Notes: generated by a model from the letters alone, not told the origin. A stretch of 64,000 nt of DNA from Rhodococcus sp. PAMC28707 (GCF_004795915.1 NZ_CP039253.1:2108001-2172000), one strand, 5' to 3'. Counted from the first letter of the stretch, positions 46,347-55,349 are shown. A program made the numbers and translations.

Positions 46347-47404
46347 AATATTTTCGATGGCCTTCTCACGGTCCGGAACGTCAGGACGTTCGCGACCTGC
46401 TTGGGATGCGTACGCGCACTGCGTATTTCATTGTCCTACTGTTCTCCTCGGCCTGCCTGATCAGTGCCGTGGCAACGGTACCACCGGGGGCGAATTTCAT
46501 TCCGTTGGCGTTGGCGGTCCTGATCAATGTGGTCAGTTCACTGGTCTTGCTTACCGCACCGGGAGATCCACTCCCCCTGCGCTATTCGTACCCATTGATG
46601 CTTTCCGGACCTGCCGCACTGTGGTTGGTCTTCGCGGCGATATCCGCCCCGCCGACCAATCCGTTGCAAACGTGGCCGCTCGGCGCATCGGTGGCTATCT
46701 ACACGTTCATGTGCGTTCGAGGCAGGACGTTGCTGGCCTGGATCGGTCTCATCTCGCTCATCGGGTCATCGGTACTCTGGGCCGTGATGCGTGGACAGGG
46801 CGCGGCGTACGGGTTGTCGTTCAGCCTGATCAACGCGGCACCGCTGCTGATGTCGACGTTCTTCGCGTTCACCATTCGTCCGCTTGCACGGTCGATTTTC
46901 GAACTACGACGCCAATCCACGATGAGGATCGCGGCCGAGGCCGCTGCGTCGGCGGTCATCGAGGAACGTGACGCGCAGCTGGAACGTCTGGACGAGCTTG
47001 CTCGGCCTCTGCTCGAACGGACGGCGGCCGGTCCAGACCTCGAGCCCGATGAAGAATTGGCCTGTATTTTGCTCGAGGCCGATCTGCGAGATTCTCTTCG
47101 CGCTCGCGGGCTCCTCGACTCTAGGCTTCGGGAATCTGTTCGAGCGGCGCGTATCCGTGGCGTCACGGTGGTACTTCTCGACGATCGGTCCGACGCTTTC
47201 CTCGCGTCGGAGATTCGTACGGCCATGACGACGTCGGCAGTGGAGCATATCGATCGAATCGAGAGTGGCACTGCAACAGTACGATTGCTTCCTGCCGGCC
47301 GTGAGGTCTTGGCGACCATTCTCGTCGACGCCGAGCAGACGTACCGAGTCGAGTATGCGCCTGACGGCTCGTCGACGACACTCGACGAGGATGCGCTTCG
47401 CTGA
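46343..47404 (+). CDS. Kinase-partner membrane protein, degenerate histidine-kinase-like
   Basis: A 353-residue protein with about five N-terminal helices (about 25-185), then a helical linker (STMRIAAEAAASAVIEERDAQLERLDELARPLLERTAAG) and a C-terminal alpha/beta part (GVTVVLLDDRSDAFLASEIRTAM...ATVRLLPAGREVLATILVD). The layout mirrors the preceding kinase, but the phospho-acceptor His motif and the ATP-binding N and G boxes are missing. GTG 46343 overlaps the kinase stop (GTGA) with GGAAGGG 5 nt upstream. A regulatory partner of the kinase is inferred. Confidence 0.75.
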   Translation: MKYFRWPSHGPERQDVRDLLGMRTRTAYFIVLLFSSACLISAVATVPPGANFIPLALAVLINVVSSLVLLTAPGDPLPLRYSYPLMLSGPAALWLVFAAISAPPTNPLQTWPLGASVAIYTFMCVRGRTLLAWIGLISLIGSSVLWAVMRGQGAAYGLSFSLINAAPLLMSTFFAFTIRPLARSIFELRRQSTMRIAAEAAASAVIEERDAQLERLDELARPLLERTAAGPDLEPDEELACILLEADLRDSLRARGLLDSRLRESVRAARIRGVTVVLLDDRSDAFLASEIRTAMTTSAVEHIDRIESGTATVRLLPAGREVLATILVDAEQTYRVEYAPDGSSTTLDEDALR

Positions 47405-47501
47405 CTCGGCCCCTCCTATCGCCGCGTCGCGAACGCCCGCCGGTTATGGTGCTCACGAGGCACGGGCCACATCGGGCCGCCAACAGCGAAGGGATTCGTC
47501 A

Positions 47502-48269
47502 GTGGAGATTTCGGGAACAGCAGCGCTGGTCACAGGAGGCGCGTCGGGCCTGGGGGCTGCGACGGCCAAGCGTCTCGCCGATGCGGGCGCCACGGTATTC
47601 GGCCTCGATCTGGCACAGTCCATCGAGCGCGCAGGCGACAGCGTCCCGGCCGGGGTGACGTTGATCCCTGCCGACGTCACGAGCGAGGCCGAGGTCGAGG
47701 CGGCTCTGGACAAGATCGCTGAAGCGGGCGTGCCGCTCCGCATCGTGGTGAACTGCGCCGGCGTCGGCTGGGCAGGACGCATTCTGTCCAAGAAGGGCCC
47801 GCACGACCTGGAGCTCTTCCGCACGGTCATCACCATCAACCTGCTCGGCACGTTCAACGTCATGCGCCTGGCCGCCAATCGGATCCAGTCGCTGTCCACG
47901 GTCGACGATTCAGGTCAGCGTGGTGTGATCGTCAACACCGCGTCGGTGGCAGCATTCGAAGGCCAGATCGGACAGATCGCGTACACCGCTTCCAAGGGTG
48001 GCGTGCACGCGATGACGATCACCGCAGCACGCGACCTGGCTCAGTTCGGTATTCGCGTCAACACGATTGCACCAGGCATCGTCGACACTCCGATGCTCGC
48101 AGGCGTCACCGAGGAGTACCGCAAGGGCCTCGAGGCGAGCGTTCCGTTCCCGTCCCGCCTCGCTCAGCCATCCGAATACGCACAGTTGGTGCAGATGATC
48201 GCCGAGCACGATTACCTCAACGGCGAGACAATCCGCATGGATGGCGCGATTCGTATGGCTCCGCGCTAA
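47502..48269 (+). CDS. Short-chain dehydrogenase, 3-hydroxyacyl-CoA dehydrogenase type II-like
   Basis: A 255-residue NAD-dependent SDR. The cofactor motif is VTGGASGLGAATAKRL, followed by the D of FGLDLA and NCAGVGWAGRI. The catalytic set is NTASVAAFEGQIGQIAYTASKGG (Ser, Tyr, Lys), and the C-terminal IAPGIVDTPMLAG fits. The overall pattern is that of HSD10-type 3-hydroxy-2-methylbutyryl/3-hydroxyacyl-CoA dehydrogenases of beta-oxidation. The GTG has GAAGGG 8 nt upstream. Two palindromic elements follow its stop. Confidence 0.87.
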   Translation: MEISGTAALVTGGASGLGAATAKRLADAGATVFGLDLAQSIERAGDSVPAGVTLIPADVTSEAEVEAALDKIAEAGVPLRIVVNCAGVGWAGRILSKKGPHDLELFRTVITINLLGTFNVMRLAANRIQSLSTVDDSGQRGVIVNTASVAAFEGQIGQIAYTASKGGVHAMTITAARDLAQFGIRVNTIAPGIVDTPMLAGVTEEYRKGLEASVPFPSRLAQPSEYAQLVQMIAEHDYLNGETIRMDGAIRMAPR

Positions 48270-48275
48270 TTCGAT

Positions 48276-48328
48276 CGCTTCAATGGTCCACTCATACGAT
48301 TAGATGGCTACAGGGTGACATTCAAGCG
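48276..48328. repeat. 53-bp palindromic dispersed element, copy 4
   Basis: CGCTTCAATGGTCC...CATTCAAGCG, with CTCATACGATTAGAT inside. It begins 7 bp after the SDR stop. Confidence 0.9.
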
Positions 48329-48349
48329 GTGGGCGGAATTTCCCCCCAT

Positions 48350-48402
48350 CGCTTGAATGGTCCACTCATACGATCAGATAGCTACAGGGCGACATTCAAG
48401 CG
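48350..48402. repeat. 53-bp palindromic dispersed element, copy 5
   Basis: CGCTTGAATGGTCC...CATTCAAGCG in the same orientation as copy 4, separated from it by 21 bp. The two copies are more like each other (CTCATACGAT, GGCTACAGGG/AGCTACAGGG) than like the others, which suggests a local duplication. Confidence 0.92.
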
Positions 48403-48415
48403 TCCGAGCCCGCGG

Positions 48416-50023
48416 TCAAACCGCCGCGCGCAACGATTCGAGTGTCGGGATCTCGATTTCCGCTCGATCGCTCATCCATTCGCGGAGCACCTTCGTTGCC
48501 CGGACGTCGTCCTCGTTGTAGACCAACAGGCGTTCGCGCTGGGTCGCATCAGGTTCGGCGTCGTAGCCGACGGCCTCGCGGTACCACCCCATCGATGCCT
48601 CGCCACCGGCCTCGGCGTCACGCCATTCGAAGCCTGCCACCGGTGCAATCTTCTTCAGTCCCTTGCCATTCGGGCAGATGAACTGATCGCTGACGGCCTG
48701 ATAAATGTCGACCCACTGCTCGCTGTCGATGAACTCCCGAATCTCCGCCTCGGTCGGTACTCCGCTGATGTCGCCGAAGCGTCGAGCAGAATCCAGTAGC
48801 CACTTGTCCTCGGCCGCCCGCGAATAGCAGTACGCCGCGAACGTCTTCCCGCGCGCGGCAGCGTCGGCCCGCTTACCCATGAGCCAGGCCCAGAATTCGG
48901 CGAAGGAACGACCCTCGTCCACGGTCGGAAGGGGATCCCAGGTCACGAAGCCGCGGTACTCCGCCGGCGGCCCGCCCTTTTCGGTCAGCAGCGTGCCCCA
49001 CATGTAGGCGCCGTGTTCTTGGTAGCTCTCCATATCGACGTCGACCTCGACGTCGGCGCGGTGAACCGTGACCTCGTCCGTGCGACGCAACAGGGGTACT
49101 CCGGCTCGCCAGGCGGTCGCAGCTGCCACGGCGTCGGTGAAACTGCCGAACGGCCAGTTGTCGGGCTCGGGGCCGGAGAAGTCGGCCAGTTCGTCGATGG
49201 TGAACACACCCTGTTCACGCAAGGCGTCGGCGCGCATGCCCGACGCCACCAGGCTGACATCTCGATTTGCGACCAGTTGCGGACGGCAATCCGTCCACCA
49301 CGGGCAGGATCGGCACTCGCTCACTTGCGAAGGCACGGTGAAGCTCTCTCCCTGAGCGACGGAGAGCCGGTCGAGAAATCGGGCGTCGTACTGGTCGAAC
49401 ACGGTGGTCAGATCATGCACGAGGACGCATTCTGCGCGGTAGCCGATTGCACCACCGTGGGCGTTCGGGCTGGCGATGCCCTCGAAGTCGAGCATGCGGT
49501 AGAGGTGCGCGAGACGCAGTTGATCGCGGAGTTGGCTGCGGACCTTCCGCGTCTCGTCCACCGCGGGTGACCATTTGTTCAACGGTGACGTGCGCGCCCC
49601 GCGACCAGGGTCGGTGACCTTGTGATTGACCACGATGATCGGGATGTATTCGCCGTCGACGGGATCGAGCATCAAAATCTCGCTACGGCCGCGTCGTCCG
49701 GTCGTTCGTTCGATCGGCAGGACGGCATTCCAGATCCATGGCACGCGGCGGCGGCACGCGGCCATTGTCAGTTCCGATGCGGTGCGGGCATCGGGTGCCT
49801 CGATCTCGACCCACCCGTCCAAGGTCTCCGACAATGTGGATCTGATGTCTTCGCGCTGCGCGCGGGCTGCTTCACGGCGTTGTCGAACCCCTGGGTTCTC
49901 CGGTTCCTGCCGGAGCAGCGCCGAGTAGGCCGTGTCCAGATACAACCGGTGTCTGCATCGCGTCAGCGACCCGGCATCGATGAGTACCGATGTCCCTCGT
50001 TCCACTGCGCGTCGGCTCGTCAC
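48416..50023 (-). CDS. TM0106-family RecB-like nuclease
   Basis: A 535-residue protein of two parts. The N-terminal half is a RecB/Cas4-like nuclease module, ending in a Cys cluster (QVSECRSCPWWTDCRPQL) suited to an Fe-S site. The C-terminal half has an RNase-H-like 3'-5' exonuclease pattern: FVTWDPLPTVDEGRSFAEFWAWL early and LLVYNEDDVRATKVLREWM at the end, where the acidic residues would bind metal. This arrangement is typical of the TM0106 group. It starts at a GTG. A role in DNA repair or processing is likely but unproven. Confidence 0.85.
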   Translation of the reverse strand: MTSRRAVERGTSVLIDAGSLTRCRHRLYLDTAYSALLRQEPENPGVRQRREAARAQREDIRSTLSETLDGWVEIEAPDARTASELTMAACRRRVPWIWNAVLPIERTTGRRGRSEILMLDPVDGEYIPIIVVNHKVTDPGRGARTSPLNKWSPAVDETRKVRSQLRDQLRLAHLYRMLDFEGIASPNAHGGAIGYRAECVLVHDLTTVFDQYDARFLDRLSVAQGESFTVPSQVSECRSCPWWTDCRPQLVANRDVSLVASGMRADALREQGVFTIDELADFSGPEPDNWPFGSFTDAVAAATAWRAGVPLLRRTDEVTVHRADVEVDVDMESYQEHGAYMWGTLLTEKGGPPAEYRGFVTWDPLPTVDEGRSFAEFWAWLMGKRADAAARGKTFAAYCYSRAAEDKWLLDSARRFGDISGVPTEAEIREFIDSEQWVDIYQAVSDQFICPNGKGLKKIAPVAGFEWRDAEAGGEASMGWYREAVGYDAEPDATQRERLLVYNEDDVRATKVLREWMSDRAEIEIPTLESLRAAV

Positions 50024-50191
50024 GCCCCGAGCCTATGTCCCCGTACCGACAGCATTGACACCGAGCGATGACGAGACGGTGCGAAGTGCAGGGCGCAGAT
50101 GTTCTCGCAGCCATCCGTACCGATAGGCTGTGTCAAGCAATTGTGCGCGCGCCGCGCCGAACCGCCGAAGTTGACGTAAGGGGCCTTGTCG

Positions 50192-50842
50192 ATGGGTTTG
50201 TTCCGTAAGCGCAAGGGTCGTGCCACTCGTAGGGCCGAAGCCAAGGCGCTCAAGCACAAAGCGACGTTGGAAGCGAAGTTCGGCGCCAAGAACGAACGCA
50301 AGCAGCTGAAGTCGATCGCGAAGGCACAGGGCAAGCTGAGCGCGGTGGAGGCCAAGTCCTCGAAGAACGTCGAGAAGGCTCAGGTTGCGGCCCTGAAGGC
50401 GCAGCAGAAAGCTGCGATGCAGGGCAAGTTCTCGGCGGCTCAGGTCCGCAAGTACATCGGTATTGCGCGGGTGCTGATTCCGGTACTGACACCCATCGTC
50501 TACCGAGGTGCAGCGCTTGTGCGCGGCAAGCTCGACGAACGCAAAGCCTCACAGCTCGGCATCAATCCTGCCGAGCTCGGCCAGTACACCGGTTACGGTG
50601 CCAAGCTCAGCGCCCGTATCGCCGGTGCCGAGAAGTCGCTGGAGAGGGTCACCTCCGGCTCCAGTGATGCCGAGACGACCAAGTTCGCCGACGCCATCTC
50701 GCAGCGACTCACCGACCTCGGCACCGCTGTGCGCACGTCCGAGCAGATGCCGGCACCGCGTCGCAAAGCTGCCCACAACGCGATCTCGGCCGAACTCGAC
50801 GGCATCGAAGCAGACCTGCTCGCCCGCCTCGGCGTCCGCTAG
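50192..50842 (+). CDS. DUF6474-like basic protein
   Basis: A 216-residue protein with a strongly basic, Ala/Lys-rich N-terminal coil (GLFRKRKGRATRRAEAKALKHKATLEAKFGAKNERKQLKSIAKAQGKL) and a short hydrophobic stretch (IGIARVLIPVLTPIVYRGAAL). A helical C-terminal part ends RRKAAHNAISAELDGIEADLLARLGVR. It fits the actinobacterial DUF6474 group, whose role is unknown; the hydrophobic stretch may bind the membrane. The ATG at 50192 has TAAGGGG about 8 nt upstream; the TTG at 50186 is too close to that box. Confidence 0.72.
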   Translation: MGLFRKRKGRATRRAEAKALKHKATLEAKFGAKNERKQLKSIAKAQGKLSAVEAKSSKNVEKAQVAALKAQQKAAMQGKFSAAQVRKYIGIARVLIPVLTPIVYRGAALVRGKLDERKASQLGINPAELGQYTGYGAKLSARIAGAEKSLERVTSGSSDAETTKFADAISQRLTDLGTAVRTSEQMPAPRRKAAHNAISAELDGIEADLLARLGVR

Positions 50843-50863
50843 CACCCGAATTCACCGATCCTG

Positions 50864-51382
50864 ATGACCGCACCGGCAGCCTCACTCCGGGGCGGAGCTG
50901 TCGGTGCCCTGACGGTCACACTCGCCGTCGCGGCCCACGGCAGCGCGGGCGGTGGTTATCCGAGCGGGTCGGCATTGATGTTCCTGTTGGTCGTCGGTGT
51001 GGGTGTGGGTGCGCTCGCGACGATGCCCGCGCCGGGAATGGTCCGTCTTCTCGGTGGGCTGATGATCGGGCAGTTCGCCGCTCACTTGGCGCTCGCGGCC
51101 GGAAGCCCGCAGGAGATGACGCACAGCCACTCGGTGCTCCCGAGTGCGTCGATGCTTGCCTTCCACCTCGCGGCCTCGACCGTTGCGGCAGTTCTCGTTT
51201 GCACTGCCGAGCGGTTGTACGGACCGATCACCTCGATCGTGCGCGCAGTTCTCGACCCACCGCTCCCCCTTCCCGACGCGTCAGTCGGTGGGCACGTTGG
51301 TGCGGTCGGCTTCACGCTGTCTCCGCAACACCGATTCACGACGTCGATCTCGAGGCGTGGGCCACCCGATTCGCAGCGGTAA
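50864..51382 (+). CDS. Small membrane protein at the head of the copper gene cluster
   Basis: A 172-residue protein with four hydrophobic segments (about 10-30, 38-55, 60-80, 95-115). A His/Met-bearing loop (GSPQEMTHSHSVLPSASMLAFHLAAS) lies between helices 3 and 4, and a soluble tail follows. I do not recognise the family. It ends 48 bp before the YcnI gene on the same strand and its His/Met residues could bind copper, so it may be an extra component of the copper system. Confidence 0.65.
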   Translation: MTAPAASLRGGAVGALTVTLAVAAHGSAGGGYPSGSALMFLLVVGVGVGALATMPAPGMVRLLGGLMIGQFAAHLALAAGSPQEMTHSHSVLPSASMLAFHLAASTVAAVLVCTAERLYGPITSIVRAVLDPPLPLPDASVGGHVGAVGFTLSPQHRFTTSISRRGPPDSQR

Positions 51383-51430
51383 GCGAGTCGAAGAGATAGG
51401 CCCACACACCCTTTCGAAAAGGAATCCTTC

Positions 51431-52105
51431 ATGAACAGCTTCATTCGTCGTGCCTCGATCATTGCAGGCGCCGCTTCGTTGGCACTGGTAGTAGGGACAG
51501 GCGCGGCTTCGGCGCACGTATCGGTTGTTGCGCCGGGCGCCGAGCAGGGCGGGTACACGGTTCTGACGTTCCGCGTACCGACCGAATCCGACACTGCCGC
51601 AACGACGTCGGTGAAGGTGGAATTGCCGGGTCTGAACTCGGCACGCACACAGCCCATTCCGGGATGGACGTCGACGGTCGACAAGAACCCTGAGGGTCTC
51701 GCCACTTCCGTGACCTGGACGGCAAGCCCCGGATCCGAGGTCGGTCCGGGACAATTCCAGCAGTTCCTGCTCTCTGCAGGCCCATTGCCGGAGAAGGAGA
51801 CGGTCAGTTTTCCGGCAACGCAGACCTACACAGACGGCAAGGTCGTTGCCTGGAACGAGGAGCCTGCTGCCGACGGCAGTGAGCCGGAGTACCCGGCGCC
51901 GTCGGTGACTCTCGCGGCCGCTGATGCTTCCGGCGACGGGCACGGGCAGGCAAGTGCGGCGGCGACCAGCGCGGACACCGCGGAGGCGAGCACCGAATCG
52001 GAGTCGGACAACACGGCCCGTTGGCTGGCAGGTGTCGCACTCGTTCTCGGTGCACTCGGCGCGGCGCTCGGAATCGGTGCAGCAGTGCGGGGACGCCGGT
52101 CATGA
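51431..52105 (+). CDS. ycnI: YcnI-family (DUF1775) copper-binding protein
   Basis: A 224-residue exported protein anchored by a C-terminal helix. The signal peptide should be cut after ASA, leaving His29 as the new N-terminus. In YcnI proteins that His binds Cu(II) with a Glu and a Trp. VTWTASPGSEVGPGQFQQFLLSAGPLPE in the domain fits DUF1775. A Ser/Ala/Glu-rich linker leads to the helix (about 196-217) and RGRRS. The stop overlaps the copC start as ATGA, which ties it to the copper genes. Confidence 0.9.
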   Translation: MNSFIRRASIIAGAASLALVVGTGAASAHVSVVAPGAEQGGYTVLTFRVPTESDTAATTSVKVELPGLNSARTQPIPGWTSTVDKNPEGLATSVTWTASPGSEVGPGQFQQFLLSAGPLPEKETVSFPATQTYTDGKVVAWNEEPAADGSEPEYPAPSVTLAAADASGDGHGQASAAATSADTAEASTESESDNTARWLAGVALVLGALGAALGIGAAVRGRRS

Positions 52106-52638
52106 GGAAGCTCGTCGTTGCCTTACTCGCAGTGTCGGCGCTGATTCTCGGTGCTCCGATCGCGTCGGCGCATTCGATCGTCACCGGGTCGAGCCCTGAG
52201 GAAGGTGCCGATATCGCAGCAGGACCTGCTCAGGTGTCCATCACCTTCAACGAGGCGCCGCAGTCCCAGTTCGCGACGCTCAATGTGGTTGGGCCCGATG
52301 GCAACTTGTGGTCCAAGGGCGATCCACGGATCGAGGCGCAAAGCATCGTCGTCGACGTCGGCGAGCTCGGTCCGGTAGGCCGGTACACGGTGGCATACCG
52401 GGTGACCTCGGCCGATGGCCATCCCATCAGTGGGACCCGTACGTTCACTCTCACCCAGGAGGGATCGGGCACACCTGGTGCGGCCGCAGACGCCGATGCG
52501 GGTGCCGATGCATCTTCGGAGTCCGACGGGGTTCCGCTGTGGCCGTTCTTGATTGTCGGTGGGCTGGTGTTCGGCGGTGCTCTCGCCTACGCACTGCGTA
52601 AGCCGAAGGACGAGCGGAAGCCGAAGGAGAGCAGCTGA
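52102..52638 (+). CDS. copC: CopC-domain copper-binding protein
   Basis: A 178-residue exported, membrane-anchored copper protein. The signal peptide ends ASA, so His24 becomes residue 1 of the mature protein and the first Cu(II) ligand. The second site DGHPISG supplies Asp and His, and GSSPEEGADIAAGPAQVSITFNEAP matches the CopC beta-sandwich. A C-terminal helix (about 148-167) and a Lys-rich tail follow an Asp/Ser-rich linker. It is coupled to ycnI and followed by copD 5 bp later. Confidence 0.92.
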   Translation: MRKLVVALLAVSALILGAPIASAHSIVTGSSPEEGADIAAGPAQVSITFNEAPQSQFATLNVVGPDGNLWSKGDPRIEAQSIVVDVGELGPVGRYTVAYRVTSADGHPISGTRTFTLTQEGSGTPGAAADADAGADASSESDGVPLWPFLIVGGLVFGGALAYALRKPKDERKPKESS

Positions 52639-52643
52639 ACGTA

Positions 52644-53570
52644 GTGCGCGAGTTCCACCGAAGGTGGATGTTCGCGGCGGCGGTGTCGGGGATCCTCGGG
52701 GTGGGTGCAGCCTGGTTGCTCGCCCATCCAGAGGGCCCGGATCCGTCGGCGGTGGTCCGGGTGCTCGCCGATTGCCTCGGAGCCACTGCGTTGGGTCTCG
52801 CGCTGCTGCGCACCGAACTGTTCCCGGTGCGCAGCAGGCCGACGGTATGGCGGCAGGTCGCTGCCGTCGGAGGTTTGTGGACCGTCGCCGAAGTCGCATT
52901 GTTGGTCGATGCCGCTGCCGAGTCTTTCGGCGGCGGCATCACTGGGCTTCCGATGGCGCAGTTCGGTACTTATCTCACCGACATCACCGTCGGTCGTCTT
53001 GGCGTCGTGACGGTGTTGTGCACTGCGATCGTGTCCGGTTACGCGCTGCTCGCCTATCGACGCGGGAGTGATGTGTCCCCGATACCCATCGTGGTGTTCA
53101 CCGTGATCGCGCTCGTTGCGCGGCCGATCACCGGTCATATGTCGCAGCAATTGTTCGGCGGATTGTTCGCCGCGGTGCACACGGTTGCGGCTGCGGTGTG
53201 GCTCGGGGTCCTGGCAGCAATGGCGGCGACTCTTCGGGCGAAGGGCGCATGGGCGACGACGCTTCCGATCTACTCGCGGCTCGCCTGGTGGTCGGTGTGG
53301 ATATTGACGGTGAGTGGCTCGGTGAATGCAGCGGTCAGGATCGGCGGGTTCGGCGCCCTGTTGGACACCGGTTACGGACGCATCGTGTTGGCGAAGACCG
53401 TCGTCCTGATTCTTCTCGTAGTGCTCGCGCGCCGAATTCGGTTGACCTGGCTCGTGTCTGCCACAGCGCATCGAACGAAGGCAGACGAGTCGGTCGTCCG
53501 CGCGGCAGTGCACGTATGCGTCGTTGCCGTCGTGTTCGGTCTCGCGGCGGCACTCGCCACGACAGCATGA
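52644..53570 (+). CDS. copD: CopD-family copper membrane protein
   Basis: A 308-residue membrane protein with eight predicted helices. It shows the CopD-type core: AVARPITGHMSQQLFGGLFAAVHTVAAAVWLGVLAAM, where the two His may carry copper, and GGFGALLDTGYGRIVLAKTVVLILLVVLARRIR. It should work with the CopC domain encoded just upstream to move copper across the membrane. The GTG start lies in the short gap after the copC stop, with GGAGAG within the copC end as the ribosome site. Confidence 0.9.
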   Translation: MREFHRRWMFAAAVSGILGVGAAWLLAHPEGPDPSAVVRVLADCLGATALGLALLRTELFPVRSRPTVWRQVAAVGGLWTVAEVALLVDAAAESFGGGITGLPMAQFGTYLTDITVGRLGVVTVLCTAIVSGYALLAYRRGSDVSPIPIVVFTVIALVARPITGHMSQQLFGGLFAAVHTVAAAVWLGVLAAMAATLRAKGAWATTLPIYSRLAWWSVWILTVSGSVNAAVRIGGFGALLDTGYGRIVLAKTVVLILLVVLARRIRLTWLVSATAHRTKADESVVRAAVHVCVVAVVFGLAAALATTA

Positions 53571-53851
53571 CCACGGCCGCTGGGATCGGATGTGCTCCGA
53601 GATGTCAACCCTGACACTGCCTATGTTCGACGGTCCGGAAAGTGCGAAAAGTTTTACAGCACGGGCATTCTCGTTGGTTCCATTGCTCACATAGCTGCTC
53701 GATCACGGCCCTGGAGCGCATCCGACGGGCTAGGCTCGAAGTGTCCGAAAGCCCATATATCGGGGTCGAGGAACAGCGGTGTCGGTGACACCTGGTCCAG
53801 TCGGGGGCTGGGACACGGCGCCGAGTGAAGCTATGAAGGAGCGAAAACCTT

Positions 53852-54724
53852 ATGAGCACTGTGTTGCCTGTGGTTGCTGGAGTCGACGGGTCGCCTGCCT
53901 CGCTGGACGCGGCGGTGTGGGCAGCGAACGCCGCGAAGCGCCGTGGCTTGCCGCTACTTCTGGTGTCGGTCACGCCGGTCTCGCCCGGTGTTCTCAGTGT
54001 TCTGGTGCCGTTGCCGCAGGGGTTCTACGACGACCAGCGCCAGTTGACGACAAACGTGTTACACGAGGCTCTCACGCGGGTACGCGCCGAACTTTGTGAC
54101 GACGCGCTGGTGATCGAAACGAAGGCCGTCACCGGAATGCCGGCGGCGGAGTTGCTGGCGTGCTCGAAGCAGGCCGCAATGATCGTCACGGGTACACGTG
54201 GGCTCGGGGAGCTGACCGCGGGGTTGGCCGGCTCGGTGAGCTCGGCACTGATCGGGCATGCGGGGTGCCCGGTCGTGGTCATCCACGGCGGTAAGCCACA
54301 GTCGAATGCCAGTGCAGGCCCGGTAGTGGTCGGAGTCGACGGCACCGACAACAGTGTCCCGGCAGTGGCAGCAGCGTTCGAGGAAGCATCACTGCGTTCG
54401 GTGGACTTGATTGCGGTGCATGCCTTTTCGGACGTGCTGTTGGCGTCGTGGTTCGAGGACGACTGGGTCTCGATCGAAGAGGCGGAGCGCGCGGTGCTCT
54501 CCGAGCAGCTCGCCGGCTACGCCGATCGGTATCCGGATGTGCAGGTACGTTCGGTGGTATCGAAGGACCGTCCGGTGAACTCTATGCTCGAGCACGCCGA
54601 CCAAGCGTCGCTGATCGTGGTCGGCAGTCGCGGGCGGGGTGGATACATGGGCATGTTGTTGGGTTCGACCAGTCGCGCGATCGTGCATACCGCCGAAGTG
54701 CCGGTCATGATCGTCCGGCACTGA
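53852..54724 (+). CDS. Universal stress protein with two USP domains
   Basis: A 290-residue tandem USP. Domain 1 (about 5-145) begins VVAGVDGSPASLDAAVWAA and has the ATP loop VTGTRGLGELTAGLAGSVSSALI. Domain 2 (about 155-290) begins VVVGVDGTDNSVPAVAAA and has VVGSRGRGGYMGMLLGSTSRAIV. Both loops keep the G-2X-G-9X-G-S pattern of ATP-binding members. The ATG has AAGGAG 10 nt upstream. A 281-bp leader with no gene separates it from copD, so it probably has its own promoter. Confidence 0.93.
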   Translation: MSTVLPVVAGVDGSPASLDAAVWAANAAKRRGLPLLLVSVTPVSPGVLSVLVPLPQGFYDDQRQLTTNVLHEALTRVRAELCDDALVIETKAVTGMPAAELLACSKQAAMIVTGTRGLGELTAGLAGSVSSALIGHAGCPVVVIHGGKPQSNASAGPVVVGVDGTDNSVPAVAAAFEEASLRSVDLIAVHAFSDVLLASWFEDDWVSIEEAERAVLSEQLAGYADRYPDVQVRSVVSKDRPVNSMLEHADQASLIVVGSRGRGGYMGMLLGSTSRAIVHTAEVPVMIVRH

Positions 54725-55321
54725 CTACAAGTGTTGGTGACGAAGGTGTTCGAGAAACTCTCGACGAGAGTCGCGGCCGGCCTGTCGTTGTCGAGCAGAG
54801 GCATCGAGGTGGGCGCGTAAATCGATGTACCAGCGGCGGGTCGCAGTGTTGATGTGATCGGCCAATGTCGTCAGTTGTGTCAGGGTCGCGGTGATGGTGG
54901 CATCGACGTTGTCACCGCGGAGATGATCGCCCGAGATCGTCAGCACGAACAGCGGCCCAGCACGGAACAGATGGTGCGAGAGGACGCCGTGAACACTTGC
55001 ATGAAACGGCGGTGAGTCCGCGGGGCGATAGTTCCACAGAAAGTGCGGGCCGGTGACAGCGATATCGACGACCACCCGGGGTCGGTGGTGGGATTCGCCG
55101 TCGGCAGTCTGGACGACGGCGTCGCCCGGTCGGGATTCGGAGAGCTCACTGCGACGGGGTACGCCCAGTGGTTCGAGAGCGAACTCGGTGCATACATGGT
55201 CGATGGCGGCGGCGGGGTCGGCCATGAAGCGGGCCTCGTCGATGTTCTCCAATGCCGCGTGGGCAGATGCGAGGCGTTCCCTCAGGAACTGCTCGAGATC
55301 GTTGTTCTGAAGTCCGCCCAC
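54725..55321 (-). CDS. Hypothetical protein
   Basis: I do not recognise this 198-residue soluble protein. It has an N-terminal helix (NNDLEQFLRERLASAHAALENIDEARFMADPAAAIDHVCTEFAL), then beta segments rich in His and Trp (RPRVVVDIAVTGPHFLWNYRP, LFVLTISGDHL) and a C-terminal helix (ATLTQLTTLADHINTATRRWYIDLRAHLDASARQRQ). The GTG at 55321 is chosen because the upstream frame becomes Arg/Pro-rich and overlaps the GGDEF gene. Its stop abuts the convergent universal stress gene with no gap. Confidence 0.6.
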   Translation of the reverse strand: MGGLQNNDLEQFLRERLASAHAALENIDEARFMADPAAAIDHVCTEFALEPLGVPRRSELSESRPGDAVVQTADGESHHRPRVVVDIAVTGPHFLWNYRPADSPPFHASVHGVLSHHLFRAGPLFVLTISGDHLRGDNVDATITATLTQLTTLADHINTATRRWYIDLRAHLDASARQRQAGRDSRREFLEHLRHQHL

Positions 55322-55349
55322 GCACTGATCATGCCTCGAGTTCGCGCCA

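Noticed and set aside
48416..50023. Cas4-like nuclease as sign of a defence system
   Set aside because: Domain layout is that of the housekeeping-type TM0106 family and no cas or other defence genes are near.
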